DNA of 64,000 nucleotides from CAIJMU01 sp035530275 (GCA_035530275.1 DATKVC010000002.1:1-64000), one strand, 5' to 3'. Shown: positions 34,347 through 42,617, counted from the stretch's first letter. Notes: generated by a model from the letters alone, not told the origin. A program made the numbers and translations.

Positions 34347-34382
34347 GAGGTTTTCCACCGCCCGCGGGCGCTGGAAAACCTC
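34347..34382 (+). terminator. Strong stem-loop after the metal-transport operon
   Basis: GAGGTTTTCCA (34347-34357) and TGGAAAACCTC (34372-34382) form an 11-bp perfect stem with a GC-rich loop that can itself pair, 25 bases after the stop codon. No U-tract follows, so it may act as a transcript-end stabiliser or a Rho-assisted terminator. A smaller hairpin lies at 34322-34339. Confidence 0.55.
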
Positions 34383-34499
34383 GAGCCCGACCGGAGCCAA
34401 CCCACAGGCCACCCTTATCTAAAGCGCGACTGGATCTTCTTGGTGGTCCCTCAGGAATCTTGTATTGACATTCTTGTCCATATTGCTCAACTTCTAGTT

Positions 34500-34640
34500 A
34501 TGGTCTTCGAGTGGGATGAGGCAAAGAATCTGGCAAACCTGCGAAAGCACGGTTTAAGTTTCGAACTCGCGCGGTCGGTTTTCGCTGATCCTCTGGCACT
34601 CTTCCGCTTGGATCTCGGGGCCCATGGCGAAGAACTATGA
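34500..34640 (+). pseudogene. brnT: BrnT-type toxin, truncated
   Basis: 46 residues from ATG 34500. The start is typical BrnT (FEWDEAKNLANLRKHGLSFE, then FADPLALFRLD), the RNase toxin of the BrnTA type II toxin-antitoxin system. Intact members run to about 90 residues. Here the frame ends after GAHGEEL, and the second half, which carries most of the RNase core, is absent from the downstream frames. It overlaps brnA by ATGA. It is probably inactive. A TTGACA at 34465-34470 and a short inverted repeat GACA/TGTC lie just upstream. Confidence 0.75.
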
Positions 34641-34960
34641 AGAGGGTTGAAGGTATTGGCGAGCGGAGCCTTGCCGAGCGCGAGGAACTCGCCCGGCTCG
34701 CGGAGCGACCGGAGACCGCGATCGACACGAGCGATATCGCCGAGTGGACCGCCGATGAATCCGCCGACGCCGTCCGCCTGGGTGGCCATTCCCTTGCCGA
34801 AGCCATGGATCTCTATCGGGCGCGCAAAACCGCCATCACCGCCAGGATTGACCGCGATGTGCTCGCCTGGCTTAAGTCCCAAGGACGAGGCTACCAGACC
34901 CGCATCAACGCTATCCTTCGCGACGCCATGCTCCGGGATACGAATCGCCGGGCGGGATGA
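34637..34960 (+). CDS. brnA: BrnA-type antitoxin
   Basis: 107 residues from ATG 34637, overlapping the brnT stop. The C-terminus carries the BrnA DNA-binding ribbon-helix-helix: ITARIDRDVLAWLKSQGRGY followed by QTRINAILRDAM. The N-terminal part is acidic (SDIAEWTADESADAVRLGG) and in intact pairs wraps the toxin. It normally represses its own operon together with BrnT. With BrnT truncated it survives as an orphan antitoxin and DNA-binding protein. Confidence 0.8.
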   Translation: MKRVEGIGERSLAEREELARLAERPETAIDTSDIAEWTADESADAVRLGGHSLAEAMDLYRARKTAITARIDRDVLAWLKSQGRGYQTRINAILRDAMLRDTNRRAG

Positions 34961-34971
34961 CGTCTTAGGCA

Positions 34972-36099
34972 TCACGCAGGGCTTTTTTGAGGCGCGGTGT
35001 CGGCCCAATCGCGCACTCGTTCGAAGCTGGCGAGGGCCTCGTTCGGGCCCGACTTGCGCAAAGCCGCGTTGGCGAGAACGGCCTCGGCGAGGGTCTTGCC
35101 CGCGAGGAGTACGTCGCGTCGCGGCAGGATCGCGGCGTCGTCCACCGCGTCGAGGAGACGGCGGGCGACGCGGTTGGGCAGGAGGCCGAGGATGCGCTCG
35201 TGGGCGCGGGGCTCGAGGCCCTGCATCGCGAGGGCGAGGATGCGGCTGTCGCCTTCCTTGAACACGGTGCGAAGGGTGCGTTCGTCCAAGGCCATCACCG
35301 CGCGCGTAAGTTCGTGGATGAAGGCGGGATCGTTCGCGAACTCGTCTTCGGGCCCGAGCTCGAGTTCGCCCTCGGCTTCCAGATTCTTCACCACTTCGGC
35401 GAAGGCGTTCTGGGCCTGGCCTATTTCGTCGCCCGAGAGCTTGCCGCGTTGAAAGGCCGCGTCGTCCTCGAAGGCGTCGGCGCCGATGTGGCCGTAGAAC
35501 CCCGCCACGAGGTCGACGCTTTCCTGGGCGCAGCCGGCGAGGGCCGCCACGGAAAGGGAGCGGCCGGCCGAGCGGATGGTGCGTTCCAGCGAGCGAGGGT
35601 CGAGGGCGAGGCTGCGCACGAGGTCGGGGAGATCTCCGGGGACGAGGAGACTCTGGTCGCGTCGCTTTCTCTTCTTGGTTTTCTCCGCGAGCCATTCGCC
35701 GGCCTTGTCAAAGTACTCGGGACCGAGATAGGCCGTCATGCGCCGGAGCACGAAGGAAGGATGCTTGCCCCCGGCCAGGGCGACGAGGCCCGCTCTCACT
35801 GCCGCGAGTTCGAGCTTCGTGCCCGCGTCGAGTTCGAGGGTGATGGGCGAGTGCCTGAAGGCGAAATCGATGTGTGCCGCGTCGGCCCCTTCGGCGAGGA
35901 GCTCGAGTCCGAAGCGCAGGAGCTTGCGTCTCTCGTCGGCCGCATCCTTGGCGAGGCTCGCTCCGCCCGATTCGCGCGAGCGTTCGGCGATGGCCGCGAC
36001 GCGGCAGGCCAGCTCGAAAATCGCGTCCTTTTTCTGTCGCGACACGCCAGCCGGCCTCGCTATCTCGTCCCAGACCGCCTCGGTGATGGCCCGAATCAC
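34972..36099 (-). CDS. FliG-like protein with MotA-like N-terminal domain
   Basis: 375 residues from GTG 36099, overlapping the upstream stop (GTGA). The C-terminal ~230 residues carry two FliG-type units. The first ends KLSGDEIGQAQNAFAEVVKN, like the FliG middle domain. The second has LDERTLRTVFKEGDSRILAL followed by AMQGLEPRAHERILGLLPNR, like the FliG torque helix and C-terminal domain. The N-terminal ~130 residues (LLRFGLELLAEGADAAHIDF) resemble the cytosolic MotA segment and the small protein encoded upstream. Spirochaetes often have more than one FliG. No other flagellar gene is near. A motor, polarity or unrelated scaffolding role is open. Confidence 0.65.
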   Translation of the reverse strand: MIRAITEAVWDEIARPAGVSRQKKDAIFELACRVAAIAERSRESGGASLAKDAADERRKLLRFGLELLAEGADAAHIDFAFRHSPITLELDAGTKLELAAVRAGLVALAGGKHPSFVLRRMTAYLGPEYFDKAGEWLAEKTKKRKRRDQSLLVPGDLPDLVRSLALDPRSLERTIRSAGRSLSVAALAGCAQESVDLVAGFYGHIGADAFEDDAAFQRGKLSGDEIGQAQNAFAEVVKNLEAEGELELGPEDEFANDPAFIHELTRAVMALDERTLRTVFKEGDSRILALAMQGLEPRAHERILGLLPNRVARRLLDAVDDAAILPRRDVLLAGKTLAEAVLANAALRKSGPNEALASFERVRDWADTAPQKSPA

Positions 36100-36509
36100 G
36101 AGGGCTGCCCCTCGAGTTCCTGTAGAAGCGAGAGGGCGCGATCGGCCCCGTAATAGGCGACGAGCTTGCGGATGAGGATGGGATTCTCGTCGCCCGCCGC
36201 CAGCGAGACGAGCCCCTCGACCGTCGCGCAGGAGCGGAGGAAGGGCCAGCCCTTCTCGTCGTTGGCGAGCAGATAGGTGGCGAGTATGTCTTCGAGATCG
36301 TCGCCCGAAACGCCTTCCGCGACGAGCCTGAGCCCGACCTTGAGCAGGGGATCCTCCGTCTGCGCGGCCTCGGCCTCGAGGGCGAGAAAGCCCTCCTTGC
36401 GAGCCTTTCGCGCCAGATCGATGAAGCGCCTGATGAGGGGACCGAGGCCCCGCCGTTCGTCTTCGCCGCAGGCAAGTCGCTTGGCGAGTTCCGCATTCCA
36501 ATTGATCAT
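36096..36509 (-). CDS. Small soluble protein with MotA-like cytoplasmic motif
   Basis: 137 residues, ATG 36509 with GAGGGG upstream, no TM helix. Residues ~30-75 read FIDLARKARKEGFLALEAEA and then DPLLKVGLRLVAEGVSGDDL, strikingly like the MotA cytoplasmic segment (LAxxARREGLLALE...DPFLKxGLQLVVDG). The second half (GLVSLAAGDENPILIRKLVA) is repeated in the N-terminal domain of the FliG-like protein that follows with a GTGA overlap. In flagellar motors MotA contacts FliG. A detached MotA-like domain encoded with a FliG-like protein is therefore suggestive of a partner pair. Confidence 0.62.
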   Translation of the reverse strand: MINWNAELAKRLACGEDERRGLGPLIRRFIDLARKARKEGFLALEAEAAQTEDPLLKVGLRLVAEGVSGDDLEDILATYLLANDEKGWPFLRSCATVEGLVSLAAGDENPILIRKLVAYYGADRALSLLQELEGQPS

Positions 36510-36605
36510 CGCTGCATCCCCTCGAATTCAGTGTAAGCCGAGCCCTCGCGCGTCTCAAGTGTCCGCGCGTGCGCGTCGCCAGTGTCCGCGCGGCGACCTC
36601 ATCGC

Positions 36606-37889
36606 TCAATCCACCCCGTCGCCGAGCGATTCGCGGCGCATGTTGGCGGCCTTGAGGCGACGCGACAGCAGATCGATGACCCTCCGCGAAACGAGGGCGT
36701 CGGTCGCGAGCAGGCGATCGAAGATCTCGGGTTGCAGAGTGACCACCTCGCATTCTGTGGCCGTCACGAGGGTCGCGGTTCGCGGCTCCCCGATGAGGTG
36801 GGCGATTTCCCCGAAGAGCTCTCCTGCATGGATCGTCGACACCCGCGATATGCCGTCTCCCTCGTCGAGCCATACGTCGATCTCGCCCTCGAGGAGGAAG
36901 AAGGCATCCTCGCCCCCGTCCCCCTTGTGGAAGATGACCTCGCCCGACGCGAGGCGGCGACCATAGCGTGCGAGGAGCCGCTCGGGCCTGCCGAAAAGCC
37001 CCTTGCGACCCGTCTGCCCGTTTTTTCTGGCCGCCCTGATGAAGCGGGCGAACAGGAGTGAGTCGTAGCGTTCGAGGATGAAGGCCAGCTCGGCGCAATA
37101 GAAGTAGACCGTGAAAAAGAGCCACACCTTGAGGAGGAGGACGACGAGACCTCCGAGAACGCCGTAGACCAGATCGTAATGCGTACGATCGATGGCCCAG
37201 GAGAGGAAGGTCGCGAAGAAGGCATAGACGAGGACGGATGTCAGGGCGGCCAAGGCCGCGATGCGAGGGCGAGGACCCTGCGGAGGAATGTAGCGATAGG
37301 TGAAAAATGAATAGAGGAAGAGTATGAGAGTCGGCGCTCCCCTCGTGAGGATGGCGGAAAAGAGACGGTCCGGAGAATCGATGCCCGGCGCGAGGTAGTC
37401 GATGAAAAAGCTGAAGGCCTCGCCTGCCGCGAGGAGGAGGATCACGATGAAGAGGGCGGCGAACTCGAGGGCGAAGGTGAGGATATTGTCGCGAAGCGGC
37501 TTCTCGAGGGGCGACACCCCCCACACGACGCGGAGACCTCGCTGCACGGTGAGAATGAAAAGCCGCGCGGCCCAGACGAGGGAGACCGAGGCTATCGCCC
37601 CCGCAGGGGCTCCGATCTCCGGCGAAAAGATGCGATTGAGGCGCTCAGGCGTGGTGAGATTGCCGAAGACCTTCGCCACAAAGCCCGCCCAAACATCGGA
37701 GCCGCCATGAAAGAGCGAAAGGAAGGGCCCTGCCAGGGCCGCGACGATGAGGAGGGCCGGCGTTGCGGACAGAAGGAATGCGTAGGCTCCCGCCGCCGAG
37801 TGGTTCGCCAGCTCATGCTCGCCGAAGCGCTCGAAGACGAAGGTGAGGACTCGCGCCCCGTCGCGGAGGCGCTCACGCGAAGCTGTCAC
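36606..37889 (-). CDS. YihY/BrkB-like membrane protein fused to cyclic-nucleotide-binding domain
   Basis: 427 residues. Residues ~25-290 are a YihY/BrkB (UPF0761) membrane domain with about six helices (AYAFLLSATPALLIVAALAG, LTFALEFAALFIVILLLAAG, TLILFLYSFFTYRYIP). Residues ~310-420 are a cNMP-binding domain: SGEVIFHKGDGGEDAFFLLE and a phosphate-binding cassette GELFGEIAHLIGEPRTAT containing the needed Glu and Arg. BrkB proteins have no agreed function; the cytosolic sensor suggests cAMP gating. Its start overlaps the end of the ferredoxin reductase gene by 17 bases. A 96-bp gap with two AGTGTCCGCGCG copies separates it from the MotA-like gene. Confidence 0.87.
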   Translation of the reverse strand: MTASRERLRDGARVLTFVFERFGEHELANHSAAGAYAFLLSATPALLIVAALAGPFLSLFHGGSDVWAGFVAKVFGNLTTPERLNRIFSPEIGAPAGAIASVSLVWAARLFILTVQRGLRVVWGVSPLEKPLRDNILTFALEFAALFIVILLLAAGEAFSFFIDYLAPGIDSPDRLFSAILTRGAPTLILFLYSFFTYRYIPPQGPRPRIAALAALTSVLVYAFFATFLSWAIDRTHYDLVYGVLGGLVVLLLKVWLFFTVYFYCAELAFILERYDSLLFARFIRAARKNGQTGRKGLFGRPERLLARYGRRLASGEVIFHKGDGGEDAFFLLEGEIDVWLDEGDGISRVSTIHAGELFGEIAHLIGEPRTATLVTATECEVVTLQPEIFDRLLATDALVSRRVIDLLSRRLKAANMRRESLGDGVD

Positions 37890-38883
37890 GTCGAATCGCC
37901 TCTCCCGAAATGCCGTGGCGCGCGAGCACGCGTTCGCAGGCCTTCACCATTCCCGGCGAGCCGCAGATCGCCGCCTTCCAGCCCTTTGCCGCATCGCCCG
38001 CCTTTGTGAGAAGGGACTCCACGACATCGGTGACGAGACCACTCTCGCCTCGCCATGCCTCATCGGGCTCTTGGAGCACGGGAAGAAAACGAAAACTCGG
38101 CACCCGGCTTTCGAAGCCCTCGAGTTCCGAAAGCCCGAAAAGATCGACGCGTTCCTTCGCTCCGAAGACTAGATCGAGCCCGCGTCGCGCGAGTGCGCCC
38201 GAAGTCTCCATCGCGGAAAGTATGGGGAAAAATGGCGCGAGTCCCGTGCCGCCGGCCACGCAAACGACGCGGGAGGAACCCTCGGGCAGGTCGAAGGAGC
38301 CGAAGGGGCCGACGATGTCGAGAGGGTCGCCGATCGCGAGGACATCATGGAGCCAGACGCTTGCGAGCCCGCCAGGCGTGCGCCGCACGATGATCGAAAC
38401 GCGCGTTCCGCCGGGAGGCGAAGCGAAGGAATAGGCGCGCTGAAAGCCCTCCGCGAGTCCCCCGTGAGGAGGGATGAAGACGCGGAGATACTGACCGGGG
38501 CGAAATTCGAAGGGGCCATCCGTCGATTCCAGTACGATCTCGCGCGTGTCGCGGGCGATCATCCCGATCGATGCGACGCGAACGGAGCGCTTTCTAAGGG
38601 CGAGAACCTCGTCGGGTATCCATAGCTCGATGTCGGAGGCCACGTGAATGGAGCAGGCGAGCCGCATGCCCCGCGCGCAGCGATCCTCGCCGAGCAGGGC
38701 CAGCTCCACCGAAGACGCCGCGGCGAATTTTCCTCTCGCGAGACAGGCGCACTCGCCGCATGAGGTGGCGCCTCCGCAGATGGACGGCAGCCAGACACCC
38801 TGGTCGGCGAGGCTCGCGAGGAGCGAAGCGCCTCCTGGGGTATCGAACTCGCGCAGGCCGTCGTTGATTCTCACCTTGAACAT
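37873..38883 (-). CDS. NqrF-type 2Fe-2S ferredoxin/FAD/NAD(P) oxidoreductase
   Basis: 336 residues from ATG 38883; the frame is open further upstream without a better start. The plant-type 2Fe-2S domain has Cys36, Cys42, Cys45 and Cys77 (CGGATSCGECAC). The FAD domain has QYLRVFIPP and RAYSFASPP, and the NAD(P) domain has VAGGTGLAPFFPIL and CGSPGMVKACE. It transfers electrons between NAD(P)H and a 2Fe-2S centre. There is no N-terminal TM helix, unlike true NqrF, and no other nqr genes. It is therefore a soluble reductase resembling NqrF or dioxygenase reductases. First gene of a leftward operon with the BrkB-cNMP protein. Confidence 0.88.
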   Translation of the reverse strand: MFKVRINDGLREFDTPGGASLLASLADQGVWLPSICGGATSCGECACLARGKFAAASSVELALLGEDRCARGMRLACSIHVASDIELWIPDEVLALRKRSVRVASIGMIARDTREIVLESTDGPFEFRPGQYLRVFIPPHGGLAEGFQRAYSFASPPGGTRVSIIVRRTPGGLASVWLHDVLAIGDPLDIVGPFGSFDLPEGSSRVVCVAGGTGLAPFFPILSAMETSGALARRGLDLVFGAKERVDLFGLSELEGFESRVPSFRFLPVLQEPDEAWRGESGLVTDVVESLLTKAGDAAKGWKAAICGSPGMVKACERVLARHGISGEAIRRDSFA

Positions 38884-38966
38884 ACCGATGATAATCCCAT
38901 GACCGCGATCGAGAGGGCAAGCGACGGAGATTCTCGACATTCCATGCGACAAATTCGAAGTCGCAC

Positions 38967-38994
38967 TTGCGCGTTTCAAAATAGTTGCTACAAT
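38967..38994 (+). promoter_or_regulatory. Promoter of the histone-like gene
   Basis: TTGCGC (38967-38972), a 16-bp spacer and TACAAT (38989-38994), 39 bases before the ATG at 39033, which has its own GAAAGGAGGG Shine-Dalgarno. The gap is shared with the divergent ferredoxin reductase gene. Confidence 0.6.
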
Positions 38995-39032
38995 TGGGGC
39001 GAGCGCCGAAAATAAAGAAAGGAGGGAGCGCG

Positions 39033-40166
39033 ATGTCTGAGAGGAATCCTGTCGGTTTCCTGGACATCAGACTCGTCGAGGAGAAGCTCATCGACGAGAC
39101 GATTCTCCAGGACTACCGGAAGGTCCACGAAAAACTCGAGCGCCTTCTCGACAAGGTCGCACGGCCTTTGGATCACGCGGGTCTCCTCAGGATCGAGGAA
39201 CAGTTTCTCGCGTGGCTGTTTTCGCACGAGGCGCGAAAGGACGAGGAAGACAGGCGCACGAGTCTCCTTCGCTGCGGTCTCGGGCATCTCGCCGTCGCCA
39301 TTGTTTCCGAGGGGGCCGATGCGGCGCAGAACGGCATCGTGGACCGCGCCCTCGATGAGTTCCGTGCCCGCGGATGGCAGGGACGGATCTTCGATCCGGT
39401 CGCCGCCGAGGCGGCCTCGAAGAAGTACGAAGTTCTTGAAAAGAAAATCACGCCGGAAAATCCGGCGTCGAAAAGGCATCAACAGGCGGCCGGGAAAGCC
39501 GGCGCCCGACAAAGAATCCAGAAGGAGGGTTCAGCAATGAGTGATGTTCCGAATGCCGGCGCCGCGCCCGCTCCAGCCCCCGCCGAGTCCGCGGCCCCAG
39601 CAGCGAAACCCAAGGCCGCAGTGGCCAAGGCTTCTCGCAAGCCCCGTGTGACGAAGGCCGGCGGCGCAGCGGCGAAGGCCCCCGCGAAGAAAGCGGCAGC
39701 GCCCAAAAAGGCTGCGGCTCCCAAGAAAGCCGCGGCGAAGAAGCCCGTCGCCGCGAAGAAGCCTGCGGCAGCCAAGGCTGCCGGCGTCAAGAAGGCGGCT
39801 GAGAAGAAGCCTGCGGCAGGCAAGGCTGCCGGCGCCAAGAAGCCGGTAGCCAAGGCGGCCGCCAAGAAACCAGTCGCCAAGAAGGCGGCGGCGAAGAAAC
39901 CTTCGGCAGCAAAATCTGCCGGCGCGAAAAAGGTCGCAGATAAGAAGGTCGCCGCGAAGAAGCCCCTCGCTAAGAAAGCGGTAGCCGCCAAGAAACCTGT
40001 CGCGAAAAAAGCGGTCGCGGCAAAGAAGCCTGCGGCAGCCAAGGCTGCCGGCGCCAAGAAGGCGGTAGCCGCGAAGAAGCCCGTCGCAAAGGCGGCCGCG
40101 AAGAAGCCGGTAGCCAAGAAGCCCGCAGCGGCGAAGAAGGCTCCCGCGAAGAAAGCCGCCAGATAG
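39033..40166 (+). CDS. Two-part protein: helical N-terminal domain fused in frame to a histone H1-like Lys/Ala-rich tail
   Basis: 377 residues from ATG 39033 (SD GAAAGGAGGG). Residues 1-~145 are a globular helical domain (LDIRLVEEKLIDETILQDYR, CGLGHLAVAIVSEGADAAQN) faintly like the MotA-like domains encoded nearby. After KEGSA a second Met (codon 169, ATG 39537) opens a new segment: an Ala/Pro stretch, then ~160 residues of KKPAAAK, KKAAA and KKPVAKKA repeats like eukaryotic H1 and chlamydial Hc tails. Such proteins bind and compact DNA. A full Shine-Dalgarno precedes codon 169, so the tail can probably also be made alone (209 residues). Confidence 0.8.
   Translation: MSERNPVGFLDIRLVEEKLIDETILQDYRKVHEKLERLLDKVARPLDHAGLLRIEEQFLAWLFSHEARKDEEDRRTSLLRCGLGHLAVAIVSEGADAAQNGIVDRALDEFRARGWQGRIFDPVAAEAASKKYEVLEKKITPENPASKRHQQAAGKAGARQRIQKEGSAMSDVPNAGAAPAPAPAESAAPAAKPKAAVAKASRKPRVTKAGGAAAKAPAKKAAAPKKAAAPKKAAAKKPVAAKKPAAAKAAGVKKAAEKKPAAGKAAGAKKPVAKAAAKKPVAKKAAAKKPSAAKSAGAKKVADKKVAAKKPLAKKAVAAKKPVAKKAVAAKKPAAAKAAGAKKAVAAKKPVAKAAAKKPVAKKPAAAKKAPAKKAAR
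39521..39539 (+). promoter_or_regulatory. Internal ribosome-binding site and second start inside the histone-like gene
   Basis: GAAGGAGGG (39521-39529), seven bases of spacing and ATG 39537-39539, in the same frame as the upstream start with no stop between. It would start a 209-residue H1-like protein (MSDVPNAGAAPAPAPAES...). It is as strong as the gene's first ribosome-binding site. Confidence 0.75.
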
Positions 40167-40188
40167 GCTTGGGTTGCGATCCTCTTGT

Positions 40189-40215
40189 GGCCCCCGCTTA
40201 GGCGGGGGCCCTGTT
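40189..40215 (+). terminator. Intrinsic terminator of the histone-like gene
   Basis: GGCCCCCGC and GCGGGGGCC form a 9-bp GC stem with loop TTAG, 23 bases after the stop, followed by CTGTTATATATAT, a moderately T-rich tail. Confidence 0.8.
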
Positions 40216-40536
40216 ATATATATGAAGATTGCGTCGTAGTCGGGCCGCGATTCGCTTTCCCGCTCTCAGCCTGACGACGAGTGGCGTAAGGCAAACCTCA
40301 AATTATTTGACGAGCAGCTCGAATTCTGCGCTATGCCTTTTGCGATACGATTTGGCATATTTCTGCACGCGAGGCCTTTTGGCCTTTACAAAACGCGATA
40401 ATTTGTCTTGTTCACTTCGTGAACAATGTAAAGAAGTAACTGTCGGTATTTAGTATTGCATTGTTGGATAACAAAATAGTTTGCATCTACCAAGTCCGGA
40501 AAGGTTACAGATACCGTTAAGAATGTCAAAAAAAAC
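40216..40536. other. AT-richer intergenic region without a recognisable gene
   Basis: About 320 bases with lower GC than the surroundings. They hold a perfect hairpin TTGTTCAC/GTGAACAA (40408-40426), a short AGGCC/GGCCT hairpin near 40370, and no open frame with a ribosome-binding site that I believe. It could be an upstream control region for the porin-like gene or house a small RNA; nothing more can be said. Confidence 0.5.
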
Positions 40537-40565
40537 TTGACACCGAAAATCGTGAGGGCTACACT
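40537..40565 (+). promoter_or_regulatory. Promoter of the porin-like gene
   Basis: TTGACA (40537-40542), an exact 17-bp spacer and TACACT (40560-40565), preceded by an A-tract (40528-40535) like an UP element. The transcript would have a leader of about 68 bases before ATG 40640. This is the strongest promoter I see in the window, fitting an abundant outer-membrane protein. Confidence 0.8.
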
Positions 40566-40639
40566 GCCTTGGAACTCTGGAAAGGGGATTACTTGAACCG
40601 TTGGTCCAAGCCCTTTGCATAGCTAAGGAGGACTTCACA

Positions 40640-42580
40640 ATGAAGAAGATTCTCGGGATTCTTCTCGCTATCGCCCTCGTAGGCGGAGCCTTTGCCCAGG
40701 CGGCGGCTCCGGCGGCGGACGCGACAGCCAAGGCCCCGGCCCTCACCGTTACAAGCGGCTTGACGGGCAGCATGGGCTTTAATGCCATCAAGGAAGACAC
40801 GGTAAGCACGCTTGATGGCACCTTCGCTTCTACCTCCGTCTCTGTTTCCCAGAATAGCGCCGCGAGCCTCCAGGTCGAACCCTGGGTCAACTTCGACTTG
40901 GGCAATGGTCTTGGTTTCAAGTATACCCAGGGCTATCAGGTCGGCATCAACTATGCCGGCAGCGATGCCACCCTTTCCCGCTTCGACACGACGTACAAGA
41001 ACGGCGGGCTCACGATCTACAACACGACCTATTGGGACAAGGGCGACTATTACAACTTGGTGGGCGGAGACTACGCGGCTCGTCCCTTCGTGTGGGAGAA
41101 CGGCTTCAAGTTCGCCAGCGACAACGTGAGCGGCGAGCTTCGCCTCCGCGAGGCGGGCACTTCTGCTGGCGGTGTTGGATACAATTGGCCAGGTTCAAGC
41201 TCATTTGCCGATCTGTTTTTCCATGAAATGAACAACGGCATCCTCCGCCAGGCCGTGTTCACCATCAAGGACATCGCCGATGTGGCGACTCTCCAGGTCG
41301 GCGATCGCCTCAACTACCACTACATCCGCATGATGGGTATCGGCGGCAACGACTTTACCTCCACTTCCGAGGTCGGACGTCTCGATGGCCAGGGCATTTC
41401 CGGTGGAAGTCCCATCAACGTCGACACGACCTTCGACTTCAACAAGACCCTCCAGCTCCCCCTCACCTTCAAGTGGTGGTCCTATGTGCCGACTGCCAGC
41501 ACCATCCTCCCCGACTATCTCGCGGGCGGAAACACCTTCTTTGATGTTGGCTACTCACTCAAGGACGTTGGTTCCTTCGACGCCGGCTACGGCCTCGCGA
41601 TGGACTACACGACCAATGTGGTTACAGGTAATGATGGCAAGGCGGGCACCCCAACGACCTACACTGTGCTCGGCAAGGGCATGAACAATGGTCTTCTCAC
41701 TGCCGTGCTGGAAAGACTCTATAACCTGACCAATGCTCCGGCTTATCCCGACCCCTGGCAGAAGGCCCTTCTCTCCAAGGCCGGCAACAGCAAGTTCTGG
41801 CTTGATGCCAACCTCAGCCTCGTTCCCAACCTCGCTCTTCAGGTCGGTTTCGACGGCAGCATGGGCAGCTATGCCGATGCGAGCACGTTGGCAGTGACCA
41901 ATGTCAGTACCCTCTATACCGTCACCAAGCTTGACCCTGTCGCCTACGGTTCCTATAACCTCGGCGTCGAAGCCTCCTACGACCTCAAAGACAGCGTCAA
42001 GGGCCTCAGCGTGGCCGCCAATCTCTACTACGGCATGGTCACCGGTGCGGACTACAAGAAGGAATCCAATGTTGCCTTCTCCTCCACCTCTACGGCTTCC
42101 GATTTCTATGCCGCAAGCTACACCGATGCGAGCGCGTCCGCCTTCGCCCTCGGCCTGCTCCCCGGGGCCCAGGTCGACGTTTCCGCGAAGTACGCCTTCA
42201 ACGACATGTTGAGCTTCAGCGTTTCCAACAAGTTCAACACCGCCGCCGGAGACTTCCAGAAACAATGGAACAACATCGATACGAGTTCCGCCACCTATAC
42301 GGGCGATCTTCTCAACTGGGCCTCGCTTGGCGGTAAGAATGCCCATGGTTTCTATGGCAGCGACGCCGTCAGCCTCGGCACCTCCTATGTGGCCGGCAAG
42401 GGCACCCTCGGGCTCACCGTCACCTACACCATGTACACCGGTCTCCCCACCGCTTCCGATCTCACCCCCACCGGTTTGACGGCCGCTCAGGAAGCCGGTA
42501 TCAAGGCCGCTTATGATGCCTTCGTTTCCAGCAAGTTCAATCCCTGGTCCGCCGCTTTGTCCTACACTGTTTCCTTCTAA
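40640..42580 (+). CDS. Outer-membrane beta-barrel (porin-like) protein
   Basis: 646 residues from ATG 40640 with AAGGAGG nine bases upstream. A clear signal peptide (MKKILGILLAIALVGGAFAQ) with Ala-x-Ala-type cleavage. The mature chain is made of alternating-residue strands with aromatic ends and Gly/Asn/Asp turns (GLGFKYTQGYQVGINYAG, AVSLGTSYVAGKGTLGLTVT). It ends in AALSYTVSF with the terminal Phe expected of BAM substrates. No substrate can be named. A strong promoter before and terminator after make it monocistronic and probably abundant, a major porin of this spirochaete-like organism. Confidence 0.82.
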   Translation: MKKILGILLAIALVGGAFAQAAAPAADATAKAPALTVTSGLTGSMGFNAIKEDTVSTLDGTFASTSVSVSQNSAASLQVEPWVNFDLGNGLGFKYTQGYQVGINYAGSDATLSRFDTTYKNGGLTIYNTTYWDKGDYYNLVGGDYAARPFVWENGFKFASDNVSGELRLREAGTSAGGVGYNWPGSSSFADLFFHEMNNGILRQAVFTIKDIADVATLQVGDRLNYHYIRMMGIGGNDFTSTSEVGRLDGQGISGGSPINVDTTFDFNKTLQLPLTFKWWSYVPTASTILPDYLAGGNTFFDVGYSLKDVGSFDAGYGLAMDYTTNVVTGNDGKAGTPTTYTVLGKGMNNGLLTAVLERLYNLTNAPAYPDPWQKALLSKAGNSKFWLDANLSLVPNLALQVGFDGSMGSYADASTLAVTNVSTLYTVTKLDPVAYGSYNLGVEASYDLKDSVKGLSVAANLYYGMVTGADYKKESNVAFSSTSTASDFYAASYTDASASAFALGLLPGAQVDVSAKYAFNDMLSFSVSNKFNTAAGDFQKQWNNIDTSSATYTGDLLNWASLGGKNAHGFYGSDAVSLGTSYVAGKGTLGLTVTYTMYTGLPTASDLTPTGLTAAQEAGIKAAYDAFVSSKFNPWSAALSYTVSF

Positions 42581-42617
42581 ACAAGCTGCGATGCCAATCG
42601 CGTGAAAGCGCGATAAT

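Noticed and set aside
34440..34499. Upstream extension of brnT to position 34440
   Set aside because: The extra residues are not BrnT-like; the family start (FEWDEAK) fits ATG 34500, and the upstream bases look like promoter sequence.
37873..38883. Assignment as NqrF of a sodium-pumping complex
   Set aside because: No N-terminal membrane helix and no other nqr or rnf genes; only the domain order is shared.
40229..40453. 74-codon frame in the gap before the porin-like gene
   Set aside because: No ribosome-binding site, no recognisable sequence, and it lies just after a terminator.
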